From contig JAPFBL010001617.1 of the NCBI GenBank assembly GCA_026182355.1, positions 6,476,001-6,540,000 of the forward strand: DNA of 64,000 nucleotides, in the 5' to 3' direction. Made by a program: the position numbers and the translations under genes. The notes below the pieces were generated by a model. That model was not told the origin of the DNA. It did not search any database and was given only the letters and a program-made list of their open reading frames with translations. Positions 32,137 to 44,009 of the stretch are shown here, piece after piece (positions within the stretch are counted from its first letter, which is position 1; every line of letters begins with the position of its first letter). The DNA comes from Hermatobates lingyangjiaoensis. Taxonomy: Eukaryota; Arthropoda; Insecta; Hemiptera; Hermatobatidae.

Positions 32137-32144
32137 ATATATAA
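32137..32144. repeat. hAT target-site duplication, right
   Basis: ATATATAA, identical to 27723-27730, directly after the terminal CAGGGTTTCCCA (reversed). Confidence 0.95.
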
Positions 32145-33635
32145 TGTCTCATTTAAGTATAATGTAAACATTTAAATGGGAGATGCTTATTAGTCTTTTA
32201 TTTCTGAGGAAGTACAGATAGTGATTGATCGACTTATCAATATATAAGTTTATTTTTGTACATCCCACAGCTGATCCAAATAATTTCATTGGTATAACTA
32301 CAGCAGTAATAACATTTTTGAAAAGCCAAAGTGAAAATTTCTTGATACGAAATAATCTCCTACAAGAGAACATGGCGTTTGTTCAAATAGCCGGTGGATT
32401 TCTTATATCGGTTACTTGACCTTCTTCTATATTGAATATTTAAGTCACATTTTCAAATTTAAATCAGAAAAATACTCTTATTTTCTCTGAAAAATAACAT
32501 AAACAACCAAGAAAAAATGTCGTTTTAAGATAATTTATAATTAAGGATAAACAAAAATTGCATTTAATAATCTTCAAACGAAAGATTTCCATTTTGAATT
32601 ATGTTTTACATTTTTGGTTTTTTATAAAATTATTATACTGGGAATTTTATGACATCTTAGTATTTATTAAAGTCATTTTTGAAAATCATATATACCAATT
32701 TTCTCTTAGTGAGTGTTATCTTTTTTCCTGCGTCATGTACTCTGTTATGAGCTTGCTATGAATGTATATTGGGAAAAAATATATTACTAATTAACCAGTT
32801 TACATACTCAACTCAAAGTCGAAGCCAGCTATTCAATATAATTTAAATCATTTATAGTTGGGAGCTTCTAATTTTTGAAAATAATAAATATGAACTATTA
32901 GACTAGAATAGTCTAATTTTATCTCAGTTTTTTTGCTCAAAAAATTTCTAAGTCAATTTCATTGTAAAAAAATATCAAAAATTTGACAAGTGATCCCTTA
33001 GTCTAGGATAAACAAACAGTTTTTATAGCTTTATTGCTCTTTCCCGTAATTGAAACTTCATAAATTTTTTTTTATGAATTGCTAATTTTTTGTTCCATTT
33101 TTGGTCAAATTTTCATGAGTTTTTAATGAGCCGTTTAGTGTCAAAAAACAGTTTCTAAAACAGAAATCGTACTTTAACGCCTCTTTGGTGAATGTAATTT
33201 TGAAAAAAATTATTTCAAATCATTTTCCATATCATGTTCTATTTTTAAGCATAGTTCATTTTGATCCGTCAAACAGTATGCCTTGTATCGCTCTCACAAG
33301 GTTTGAGATTGAATTATAAGTCAAAATTTTTACATTTTATTGAAAAAAAATATTTCCCGTTGTTTTAAAATTCTGAATATATTTTTCGTTTGTTCCATTT
33401 GTAACCTCAAAGATAATGCTTACATTTCAAAACTCTAGGGTTACCAGTTTAGGAAAAAAAAATGTTTTCTAAAAAACGGTTTTTGGCAAAAAAAGTGACT
33501 TTTCCGTCATGCATACTAATTCTTCCCAAACAATAGGGATCTTCTTCCCTATGAGGCCCATTTTTGTGTAAAATATCAACTTGATCAATCAAAGATTCTG
33601 GATCGTAGCGTGGTAACAAGCAAAGCTAACACACT

Positions 33636-33636
<1 letters not shown>

Positions 33637-33679
<43 letters not shown>
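33637..33679. repeat. (GT)n microsatellite at the LINE-W copy 1 3' junction
   Basis: About 18 GT units. On the minus strand this is a CA tail directly after the LINE 3' end, and it lies where the Helentron-like repeat has its own TGTG-rich stretch. Confidence 0.9.
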
Positions 33680-33735
33680 GACATGTTCCACTTTATTGTA
33701 TTACATGCAAGTGATACATTCTTGATATACGTTCT

Positions 33736-33748
33736 TTACAACCATATA
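33736..33748. repeat. target-site duplication of the LOA-like LINE, left
   Basis: TTACAACCATATA, identical to 38630-38642. Confidence 0.95.
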
Positions 33749-33837
33749 GGTTAGGTTAGGTTACAGTGGCCGTCCCGAGAGAGAACACACATAGGCCGCA
33801 AACCGGCCCCTTGTGATACCACAAAAAGGAATTAGGG

Positions 33838-36800
33838 CTATTCTCCCCTGTCCCTGGTCCACTCGAACCATCTCGAGAGAACAATAAATCTAGACAGATC
33901 CCTGATACCAGTGGATGCTAAGTTCTCAAGATCGTCAAAGAAATATTCTCCTAGTACTTTTTTCCTTCTTTGAGCCTAACCAGGGCATTGACAGAGAAAG
34001 TGAGAAATTGTCTCTTCCTCCTCCTCGTTCTGACATGCCCTGCAAAAATCCCTCGCTTCCAATCCTAATCTGGTGGCGTGTCTACCTACGAGCCAGTGTC
34101 CCGTGGAAACAGCGATCACATTGGCTACATCTCTTCTATTCCTAGAAAGAAGATCTTTAGTTCTTCTAGAATTACAAGAAGGCCACAACTGCTTTAAAAT
34201 AAGACATGTGTCCTCCTCAGACCACCTTTGTTTGATGCGTTCATCAATTCTTTGTCTGATCCAAAGCTTACATGTAGAAAGTGGGGTCCCTAAATTGTAT
34301 AGGATATCCTGAGTGGGGAGAGTAGTGCCAAAGCGGGCGAGCTCATCAGCCTTGCAGTTGCCTTCAATGTTCCAGTGACCTGATACCCACATAAGTTCAA
34401 CCTTAGCCCTCAATGACAGTTCATTTAGGAGCCTCTTGCAGTCTTCGACTGCCTCTGATGTACTATAGATTCCCTTCTGGGATTTATAGCACCTTGGCTA
34501 TCTGGAAAAATTTTGATGCTGTCGCTGCCTAAAGAGGTCAGGGTTAACAGACGCCTAACCATCTCTCTAATAGCAGTACCTTCTGCTTGGAACACACTGC
34601 AATGGCCAGGGAGCCTAAAAGCTGTATTCCATTCAAGTGTTTCTGAAAAGATACCTCCACCAACTCTGCCCCCCAGCGTGGATCCATCGGTAAAAATCCA
34701 TATGGATCGGCAGTTCGAGAACAAATCCTCCCTCCAGTCCTCCCTACGGAGAATGACTGTGGAGAACCCGCTCCCAAAAGAGGGCTTAGTAATGATGTAA
34801 TCAATATCTGTAAATAAGCTTCTGTATTCCTGAAGCACAGTTGAATGTCCAATATGCGTCTCCCTCCAGGGGTTGATCGTATGTAACCTAATAGCCGAAT
34901 TAACAGCCAACTACTCCCCATATAGGTCCAGTGGTGTTAAATTCAGGATAATATCCAATGCCTTTGTTGGGGTGGTTTTAAGACAGCCAGTAATATATAC
35001 TTCTGCTAGTCTTTGCACCTTACCCAATTCTTTGAGGCGTATGCCCACTCGTAAGGCTTTCCACCATACCATTACACCATAAAACAAAATAGGTCTGACG
35101 ACCGCCTTATACATCCAGTAAACTATCCTAGGATTTATTCCCCATCTTTTACCCACAGCCCTTCCACATGAGTAAAGAGTGTGAATAGCCTTCTTAGAGC
35201 GTTCCACAATATTGGGCCTCCAGCTAAGCTTCTTATCCAGTATTAATCCCAGATATTTAGCCTGATCCGAAAGGCCCAGCTGGATTCCATTCAGAGAAGG
35301 CATAACAAAAGGAGGACTCACTCTCCTCCTAGTAAATAGGACAACCATAATCTTTTCTGGATTAACTCCTAGTCCATGATCTATGCACCACTTTTGAGTT
35401 TTAGATAGATACCCCTTGAATCAGATCCGAGATGGTATCTATAAACTTACCTGAGACAGCTAACGCTAAGTCATCCGCATACGCAGTCACATTGCATCCT
35501 GATTCCACTAGACTAGAAGCAGCCCATTCAGGGTAATGTTCCACAGGAGAGGTGAAAGAACACCACCCTGTGGCGTACCTCTCACCGGAGTTCTCCTGAT
35601 TGTGGAACCCCCCATAGACGAGCTGATTCTTCTGTGGCATAGGAGTCGAAATCGATCGCTCTACTCCTAGAGCTCTCAAGGAGCGAACAATCTACTCAAA
35701 CCTAATATTATTGAAGGCTCCTTCTATGTCAAGGAAAGAAACCATAGTATATTCCTTGTATTCCAACGACTTCTCAATCTGGGATACGAGGACATGTAGT
35801 GCAGTTTCAGTAGATTTACCTTTACTGTATGCATGTTGCGTGTCGGACCATCGTGTAGGATCAAGATGTATCCGAACCTGTGCCTCTATTAGCTTTTCCA
35901 ATGTCGTCAGAAGAAAGGATGACAGACTTATTGGTCTAAAGTCCCTTGCTCCCGAATGAAGCATTCTACCACCTTTAGGGATAAAGACTACCCTAACCTC
36001 TCTCCAAGAAAGAGGAACATAAGATAGTTGCAAACAGGATTCAAATATGACCTCCAACCACGGAAGAATCGTCTCTGAAGCCTCCTGAAGTTCCGCAGGT
36101 ATGTGTCATCAGGCCCTGGTGATTTAAACCTTTTGAACCCAGAGATCGCCCATTTCAGGCGGTCCCTTGACACCATACTGCGGTTGACCTGAAATTTCTT
36201 ATCAGAAGGTGAATTCGCCATCACATCCACCAGACAACCAGGGAAATGTGTTTCCATTAATAGCTCTAATCATTCAGAGCTTGAGTTTGTCCAGCTGCTA
36301 TCCTGCCTACAAATGTATTCAGGCATAGCTGGATCCATAGCCAAGATTTTGCGAAGACGGTTACCCTCAGAGACTTCCTCTATTCTCGAACAGAATCTTC
36401 TCCAAGAGTTCATTAACTAAAGTTAGATCTAGAACCTCCCGTCTGTTAACAGTAATAAAAGTGGGGGAATAACCCCTATTACAAATCTTAATATTATTAC
36501 ATATAATATAATCAAAGAGTGACTCACCTCTCACGTTGATGTTGCTACTGCCCCAAGCTGTATGATGAGCATTAGCATCGGCCCCAATGATCACTGAAAC
36601 TCCCAGCCTTTGCGCCCTCTCGACCGATCTGCATACCAAAGTAGATGGAAGTGGCTCGTTGTCACCATGAGCCCAATAGGTAGCTATCAGCCAGACTATC
36701 CGGCCTCTTAGCTCCACAGCGATTGTAACTGTATCTTGATCGCAAAATTCAGATATTTTGAACGAGTCAAAAAGATTCCTAATCATTATACAGGCCCTAG

Positions 36801-37059
36801 GTTTGCCCAAACCTGATGAATATAAAACATGAAAGCCTTTAAGCTGAAGACCACTAACCTGGTTCTTAGTGACCCATGGCTCCTGTATTAAGGCAAAATC
36901 CTCCTTCTTGTTACACAAACAAAGTGTCAGGGCAGCCACAGCTGCTTTGGAGTGGTGAAGGTTGATTTGAACAGTCTTCAATCCCACTGAAAGATTACAT
37001 CGCTGGTTAGTTGGTTCCTTCACCACTTCCTGGCGATGTGCTAGGTAGTTCCTCGTCAT
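33838..37059 (-). pseudogene. LOA-like LINE ORF2: APE endonuclease, RT, RNase H, CCHC
   Basis: ORF2 starts with MTRNYLAHRQEVV at 37059. The endonuclease shows VQINLHHSKAAVAALT, ALIQEPWVTK, GADANAHHTAWGSSN and EVLDLTLVN. The RT shows ISGFKRFKSPGPDD, FRPISLSSFLLTTLEKL, MVSFLDIEGAFNNIRFE (motif A), CNVTAYADDLALAVSGK (catalytic box) and AKYLGLILDKKLSWRPNI. RNase H shows SIWIFTDGSTLGGRVGGGIF, SVFQAEGTAI and WVSGHWNIEGNCKADELARF. The C-terminal knuckle is FCRACQNEEEEETISHFLCQC. Frame changes fall near 36370-36260, 36060, 35690, 35400, 34910 and 34420. Catalytic residues are mostly intact, so decay is mild but fatal. Confidence 0.88.
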
Positions 37060-37198
37060 CGATCGTCCTCAGTTCCCTGAACAACCTGATCGTAGACTGG
37101 AACTCACCTTCTCCCTCTAAGGAAGACAGACTATTTGCCCCAAGTAACCTTATGGGCTTATCAGCGCCTGTTTCCTGAGGGTCCTTAGAACAGGACGG

Positions 37199-38265
37199 CT
37201 AGGCAGGATCACTTGCCGCTTCCAAACGACTCCCCCTAGCATCGCCTTTATGCACCTTTAGGGTGACCGCTCCGAAACTGTAGCTGATCACCCCCTCTGT
37301 GCGTTTCAGCTCAGCCAAGGAGTCCTCGTTAAGGACGACAGTGACCTGTCGAGAGTGCTCCTTCACCTCACCCACCTTAACCATCTTCCAGTCATGAGTG
37401 GGAAGGGAAGGATTGCATTTTTTAAGGATCTTTAAGATCTTCTCGGGATCGGAAGGTTCCCCCGGAAACCAAGCCCTGGACCTTGGTCGGCTAGGAATGT
37501 CCTCCTTACCAACCGCCTCCAGTCTTGCCCCCGGCCATACCTCTCCGATCTTAGCTATAGCTAGTCTAAAAAGGTCTGCAGATCTCTGGTCCGCACATGC
37601 CATAAGCTTTATGCAGCCCTGGTACCAACCTGCATCCCTGCAACAAGGAGCCTTACCTGGGTTCTCCTCCAGAATTGCCTCAAACACACCGAGCAAGGCT
37701 ATTTCCACCAGCTTCCACTGTTTCTGTGGAAATGCCCCGTCCGGTTGGCTGCAGTCGATCACCGCCCAAATGTGGTGATCCTTGACTACTTCACTAAAGG
37801 GGCGAGGTAAGCATCTCTTAGGTGAGGGTCCCTGCCTCTGCTTTTTAGCCTCCGGCACAGGATCCTCACCCAAGCGCGGCCTCTTCCCCACATTAAGCCT
37901 CAGTAAGCGCGGCCTCTTCCCCACATTAAGCCTCAGTTATTCCTCCCTATCCTTCAATACCTTCTTGGCCCAGCTCAGCTACTGCCTATTTTGCTCAGTG
38001 AGATCTTTCTCAGGTATCTCACTAAGCTTTTTCAGCACACGAAAAGCACCTCTTTTATCTCTGTAGGCTCTTAACGATGGAGAGATATTCTTCTTAGGTT
38101 TAGTAGGTCCAGTAACCTGGGATCCTACTAAATCCTTACTTTCCGGAAGGGCCAGGTTCGTCCTTCTTTTGAATGGACGTGTCCTGTTCCTTCCGAGTGG
38201 TTTTTCTGGGCTTGTCTCCAACGCCCATTACTGGTTTAGGGTTTTTATGTTCGTTAATTTCAGAA
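37199..38265 (-). pseudogene. LOA-like LINE ORF1 with DUF4780-like domain
   Basis: The N-terminus probably starts at 38268 with MDSEINEHKNPKPVMGVGD and PSGK, then shifts frame near 38140. The next part (GPTKPKKNISPSLRAYRDK) runs to stops at 37979 and 37937, both in the frame of what follows. The C-terminal part (37924-37199) has the DUF4780-type block WAVIDCSQPDGAFPQKQWKL, YQGCIKLMACADQRSADLFR and WFPGEPSDPEKILKILKKCN, a known partner of LOA ORF2 and thought to bind nucleic acid. A 33-bp tandem duplication (37872-37937) doubles LRLNVGKRPRL. Confidence 0.8.
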
Positions 38266-38629
38266 TCCATACAGTTCCCACGAGTACCGGGGGGTAGATG
38301 TCCGCCTGGTGAGAGCTCCGACTGACCAGGTAAGGCTACTTACTTTGGGAGGGCGCCAGGTATCCCAAAGGCTCCGTTGGGACACCTAAACTGACCCAGG
38401 TGCCTTCCAGTCGGCGCACGGGTCGCTTGACACACCGACAACAGGTCGGTTCAGAATCCTCCTTCCACAGGATGATACGAACAAGAAAACCCAAAAGAGC
38501 CGCTTCACTCTCGTTTGTCAGAGTGAGGCAGCTTGGAGCCCCACTCTTGTCCAGGGGTCACCACACGGAGGTGAGAGTAGCGTTGGGTCAGAGAGGCTAT
38601 AAGCGACGATTCATGAGCACTTGACCCCC

Positions 38630-38642
38630 TTACAACCATATA
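38630..38642. repeat. target-site duplication of the LOA-like LINE, right
   Basis: TTACAACCATATA, matching 33736-33748. Confidence 0.95.
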
Positions 38643-38949
38643 ACTTAGAACTATAATTTCGCTATACACAATGTTGACAATGATGAAGCATTAGCAATTA
38701 GACTATATACAGGTGTTATGTAACTATATAACATGACAATTTTAGTACTTCAATTTACTAATATTATGCGAAGTGTTTTGCAATTTGCAAATTACAAATA
38801 AATTACAAATTACAAATAATAACATATTACAAATTACAAATAATATAAATTATAAATTATAAATTTTACAATTATATAAATACAATGAATTATACTATAT
38901 ACAATGGTAGCTAATTAAGTTATAAAGAGGATGTAAATATCAGCCTATT

Positions 38950-41900
38950 TCATAAACTGATCAGATCAACCTCGTTTAGAAATTTTAGGAATGACTTTCT
39001 GAGATCATTTTTCATAAGGTCTTCTTTTGAAGGTGCCCAGGTTTTCCCAATACTTTCTACTTGTCTTCTAAGTTGAAATTGTTTACTAAGATATTATGTA
39101 ATATCTAAGATATTACAGTTATAAATAAGATGGTCAACATTTTGAATTCCTTCGTCACAAGGACACCTAGAGGAGTTGATCACTTTAATTTTGTAGAGAT
39201 ATGCTCGAATCTTTCCGTGGCCGGTCATCATTTGAGTTTCTTTATATGTCAGTTTCAGATCTATTATCTCCAGTCGAGAGTAAACTATAGGGAAGTATTC
39301 CCTTGTCACCGAACCAAGGGTACTGTTTATCCATTGTATGTTCCATTTTTGAATACTGTTCGTATTCAGTCTTTTTTTGTGGAACGACCATGGTGGCATA
39401 TGATTTGTACCATTAGCCCAATTGTAGTCATTTTCTTTGCAATAGAATCTGCAATTTCATTTCCCATAGTTCCCACATGGGATCTCGTCCATGTGAAAAT
39501 GACTTTTCCGTGTCTTTGGGATTATTAAGCAGGTTTCGAATATTTGTAATTATGGAGTAATGTTTTTCCGATTGGTTATTAAATCTATACTGACTTTACT
39601 TTTTGTGATGATATTTGTACTCCAGTTATTGGTCAGAGGTTTGTTTGCAGTCAACCATGTAAATGCCTCGTGAATCGCTAAAAGTTCCGCTTGGTTGTTG
39701 GAGCATCCTGGACCTAACCTGAACCCCTTCTCTTCAATAATATTATCACCAATGTAGACAACGAATCCTGCTCCTACTCCTGAGTCCGTCTTGCTTCCAT
39801 CAGTGAAGATTTTGTATACTGTTGTGTCATCATGAATGTCAGAACGAACTATTTTTGGGTATTGTCCGGGATGAGGCCAGTATTTGAAATTTAAATTAGA
39901 ACAATATGTTTGAGTTATATTGTTTGACGACCTTAAATGATATTGAAGATATAATTCTTCAGCTTCGATCAAAATTGGTTTCATTCCAGCTAGAATGCAT
40001 AGAGCGTCCAGAGAGATTGTGCGATACCCACGAACTATTCGTGTAGTCATTATTCTTTGCACTCGTTTCAGCTTTTTGCTATTATATTTCACTGCTAATA
40101 CACTATGCCATAGAGGTATAGCATATAAAAGCATTGGTAGCACAGCCACTTTATATATAATTTGTAATGCTTCAGAGTCTAAACCCCAGTGTACCTTTGC
40201 TGCTCAGGACAGGATATGCATGAATTTGTAGACCTTTATCACAGATTGTAGCTATATGTATATTCCACTTCCATTTGTTTGTCAGAGTTACTCTTAAGTA
40301 TTTCATACTCTGCACACTTTTCATTTTCGACTGTCCCAGATATAATACTAACTCTGATTTGTAAAGTTTTCTGGTTACATGCATATAACAAGATTTACTT
40401 ATGGAGAACGTTATTCTGTTTTCTTCCGCCCATTTATTTACTTTTCTTAAGGATTCGTTAGCTATAATCGCTGCCTCCTCTGGACTTTGGGCTGCAACCA
40501 TTAATAAATAATCATCAGCAAAGGCAATTACTTTAGTATTAGTGGGATAAACTAATGTTAGTGATGAATTAAACATTATGATCCAGTATCCAGGTCCACT
40601 GTAGGAACCTTGAGGACAGCCTTTTTAGACTCTACGGCGACATACGTAGCCTTTGATCTGGATATAAGCTGTCGTTTCAGAGAAGTAGCTTCTTGGCAGT
40701 TTGTATAAATTCTTAGGGCAGTCTTTATTGTACAATTTCTGGATTATGGCAGGCCACCAGACAGAGTCAAATACTTCCGCAACGTCCTTAGAGAAGCTGT
40801 CCTTAACAAATGAATTAGCCTCCATTAAGGCATCTACAGTGCTACGTTGAGGCCTGAAACCAAATTGTTGATTAGATATACATCCTTTCCTTTCTAGATG
40901 CCACATAATTCTGTAAATGTGCAGACGCTCAAAAAATTTACCCAGAGTTGGCAGAAGGCTTATTGGACGATACTTATCTACGGATTCTGAGAACTGTTTA
41001 GAAGGTTTGACAATTGGTATAATTTGTGATACTTTCCTCTGTTTTGGAAAGTAACCACGTTTAAGACATTCATTAAATAAAGTTGCAATAATAGTGAGAA
41101 AAAATTGAAAGAACTTTTTGATAACTAGGTTAGTAATACCATCTTCACCTGGGCATTTGTTAGGGGCAGATCTTTCTATTAAAAAGGCTATCTCGTCTTT
41201 ACTGAAAAGCAGGTCATACATACCGTCTTCTTTTTTCAATGTTGCAAAAGTAGTAGCTGATCTAATTTTTCCTGCGGCATTTTTATATGGAAAACTCCAA
41301 GGATTGTTTTTGTTAACATTGCCACAGTATATTTTCCAGGCTTCCAGTTTTGCTGAAGCTATTTTGTTTTTATATAAATTCTTCTTATTATAATATTGCC
41401 TTTTACGCTCTTCTCTCAGGTTAGGATCGTGCTTCGTTCTTTGGTAAAAATGTCTCAGCTTATTGACGGAGCTTCTCAGTACTCCTAATTCATCATTCCA
41501 CCAAGGGACCTTACGTTTCGTATTGTTAACTTTGTTCGTAGATTTTGTAGTTGGCATAGATCTTTTGCAAGCCGTTTGAATTGATTGAGTTATTTTCTGG
41601 ATAACTTTATCTAAATCAGGATTATTTGTGATGTAATCTGCCATTTGTTGGTTTATAGACTGAAGAGAACTATAATAACTATAAACTGTTTGCCATGGTT
41701 TTACAAATTTGCTGACCAGATATTTCTCAGATAGCTTCAGTAGCTTTTTCTATGAATAAATCCCAGTTAGGTCTGTCAGTTCTGTATTTAAAAGGTGAAG
41801 ACGTTGAGTCGATGAAGAGTACATTGCTTAGGTAGAAACTAATGTAACTATGGTCAGAAGCACTTTCGTCTACATTATTTGTCCAATGCATGATTTTGTT

Positions 41901-42583
41901 GACCATGTTCTTACCTGCAATGGTAAGGTCGATATTGCTTTCGCCATTAATTGTTTGGAAAGTAGGTAATCTATCTCTTTCATTCAATATAAATAGCCCC
42001 TTTGAGGCTAGAAATTTTTCTACAGCTCTGCCTCTTTCATTTGTCAAGCTGTCATACCATGACGTAGACCTGCAATTACTGTCCATGGAGAGTAATATAT
42101 TACTACCCGCGTAGTCAATTGTAGTCTCTAGCCTTTGGATTTGTGTATTAATATCAACATTTCCATCAAGGTATATACTACAAATCCACTAAGTAGTGTC
42201 ACCTAGTAAAATACTTGCTAATATAAAATCCTCATTCGATAGCTGTGTGTGAAGCAGAATATCAATATTTCTATTCGTCACAATAATTGCTGCCCTCTTT
42301 TACCCTCACCAGCTTGCAGTATTTTGTATCTCGAAGGGAAGCCAGCCACCCTATGTTTAATATTATAAGGTTCTTGTAACAGTAGAATGTCCATATTCTT
42401 TTCCAAGATGTATTTATTCATATTGGCTGTTGCTGAACGAGATTTTTGCACTTTAATTTGTAAACACTTAACCGTCATACTTTTGATGTTGTTTTTACTG
42501 GCCATAATCAATGTTTTCCATTCTACGTTGTACTGCAAGTCTGTATGTTGAACAAGATCTATCCATTGCTGTGTGGCTATCAT
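38950..42583 (-). pseudogene. LINE-W copy 1 ORF2 (APE, RT, RNase H, zinc knuckle)
   Basis: The endonuclease begins MTVKCLQIKVQKSRSATANM, with MDILLLQEPYNIKH. After a broken stretch come AMDSNCRSTSWYDSL and ESNIDLTIAG, then DESASDHSYISFYL. The RT shows RSAPNKCPGEDGITNLVIKK, KYRPISLLPTLGKFFERLHI, NQQFGFRPQRSTVDALMEAN, KGCPQGSYSGPGYW and VIAFADDYLLMVAAQSPEEA. The strand before FDSVWWPAI is shortened (SKDVAEVFDSVWW), so the usual 'LDIAGAFD' Asp is lost. RNase H shows VYKIFTDGSKTDSGVGAGFV and NNQAELLAIHEAFTWL. The knuckle is RCPCDEGIQNVDHLIYNC. The frame is broken at about six places. The stop is at 38950-38952. Confidence 0.85.
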
Positions 42584-43501
42584 AAACTCTTATCTCAGAC
42601 CTATTGTGACTGTTGAATGTCACGTAATTAATGCAACGATGCTTCTCCTTTTCATCCCTGTTAACTATACAATCTTTTAAAAGATGACTTCCAGCACATA
42701 TAGGACAGATAGTAGCATTTTTGCACTTTGCTGTACCATGATTGTACTTGAATTGAAGCAGCGAGGGACAAACACGTAGTCGGTGCATCTACACATTGAC
42801 CAGCCGATTTTTAATTTTTCTTTGATGAGACTCTGCCTTAGAGTTGGGTGAACTTCAATAACTAAATGGCGAGATTTTTTAACCTTATTCTCTCTAATGA
42901 GTTTAGAATATATAGAATTTTCAACATCAGTATAATTTTGAAACATCTCTGAGTTCTGTTTTACGATCATTTCTGCAGCATTTTCCAAAGTTATCTCCTG
43001 TGGAATGTTATAGACAATTAGTCTAGGTTTGTACTTAGACACTGGCTCTGCCTTTAACTGATCAAATTTACTTATTTCAGTACAGAGCTTAGTTATATCT
43101 TCCTGATTAGTAGTCTTCAGTTTAACCTTTCCATTGTTTATTGCCTTCACGACAGGAACACCAACATTTAATTCGCTAGGATTAATCTAAGATTTCAATA
43201 AATTCTTCACCTCATCACTGGTTTTTATTACTTCATGGCTAACTACAACAGAGTACACAGGCTTGCGTTTCTCTTTTGGAAAAGTCTTAGCAGCAACACT
43301 GGCATAGCTGGGCTTAGGATTACACATATGATTTTTCAGAGTAGCCATTTCATTCTTTACATTAACATAGAAACTATTTAAATCACGTATGGCATCTAAT
43401 ATAGTTCTTTTTAAGTCTTTCCTTAAATTTCCACTTACTTGGGAAAAGTTTGTCAAAGAAGTTAATGCATTTTCAAACAATAAATCATTGTTTGAAGTCA
43501 T
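42495..43501 (-). pseudogene. LINE-W copy 1 ORF1 (Gag-like, CCHC knuckles)
   Basis: The start MTSNNDLLFENALTSLTNFS lies at 43501. The coiled, lysine-rich N-terminal part (SYASVAAKTFPKEKRKPVYS) ends at a stop near 43187. The frame resumes at 43150 with the Gag-like fold (KPRLIVYNIPQEITLENAAE, RHLVIEVHPTLRQSLIKEKL, KIGWSMCRCTDYVFVPRC). After another shift come the knuckles FKYNHGTAKCKNATICPICA and GSHLLKDC. The end (MENIDYGQ) overlaps the start of ORF2, as in R1-group elements. The protein would coat LINE RNA. Confidence 0.8.
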
Positions 43502-43540
43502 ATTTTTAAATTAAATAGAGTTTGGTCAGATTGAAATAAA

Positions 43541-44005
43541 GGAAAATAATTTATTATTCATCACAGCAGATTAACCGGTCAATGATAGGTGAAGATTTCA
43601 ATAAACTTCCAACAAGCAAGTAGTTTTTCATCAAAGTAAACAAACTGAAAAAATTAAATATTTAAGTATCTCAGAATCGAATCTGACATTAAGCAAACAA
43701 CAAATCCAACCTCAACTAAGGCTAGCACAAAGAACTACATTTGGTAGAAGGCTCTATGAGCTTAGTGAGTAATGCAGATCTTCATAATAACTTTGTATGT
43801 CACTGGTTGTTAGCAGACGTTATAAACACAATAAAAATTGAATCCGTTTCTGGAAAACTCCAGTAACACTCACTCCCACAGAATTCAGTCTGATCTTTCT
43901 GATGGGAACAATTAAAAAACAATAGTAATTCAAAGAACTTATATACCTTCAAAGTTGAAACAGCATCAAAATTACGATGTTTACCAAAGCACTTGTCAAC
44001 ACCTG
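43541..44005. other. LINE-W 5' region or unassigned sequence
   Basis: Probably holds the 5' untranslated region of LINE-W copy 1 on its left. The rest is unassigned. Confidence 0.35.
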
Positions 44006-44009
44006 TCTG

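Larger units (their letters stand above)
27654..33636 (-). mobile_element. Helentron-like element, copy H4, split by a hAT transposon
   Basis: 27654-27722 carries the reversed 3' terminus (ATCTGGAGTGGCCTGCACTC). The rest follows the hAT element at 32145-33636, ending inside the element at a GT repeat where LINE-W copy 1 begins. The two halves join to match H3 and H1. The missing 5' end was probably lost or displaced by the LINE. Confidence 0.75.
33749..38629 (-). mobile_element. LOA-clade LINE, 4.9 kb, both ends present
   Basis: A 13-bp duplication TTACAACCATATA flanks the element. On the minus strand it runs from a 5' untranslated region (38629-38270) through ORF1 with a DUF4780-type domain and ORF2 (endonuclease, RT, RNase H, zinc knuckle). 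It ends in a tail of three TAACC units (plus strand GGTTAGGTTAGGTTA, 33749-33763) and has no poly(A). Size and domain set fit LOA elements. Both ORFs carry several frameshifts and stops. It sits in the 3' untranslated region of LINE-W copy 1. Confidence 0.9.
33680..43540 (-). mobile_element. LINE-W copy 1 (APE-RT-RNase H LINE), split by a LOA-like LINE
   Basis: The minus-strand LINE has ORF1 (43501-42495), ORF2 (about 42583-38950), and a 3' untranslated region. That region continues from 38643 across the inserted LOA element to 33748-33680 and ends in a CA repeat. The 3' end motif AATAAAGTGGAACATGT resembles the end of LINE-W copy 4 at 63.95 kb. It is nearly full length but broken by many stops and shifts. 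Confidence 0.8.

Noticed and set aside
33749..33763. A true internal telomere tract
   Set aside because: Only three units are present and they sit exactly between a LINE 3' end and its target duplication, so they belong to the LINE tail.
37398..37778. 126-codon plus frame and similar frames opposite LINE ORFs (46282-46716, 58882-59286, 62118-62717)
   Set aside because: They are antisense shadows of LINE coding sequence.
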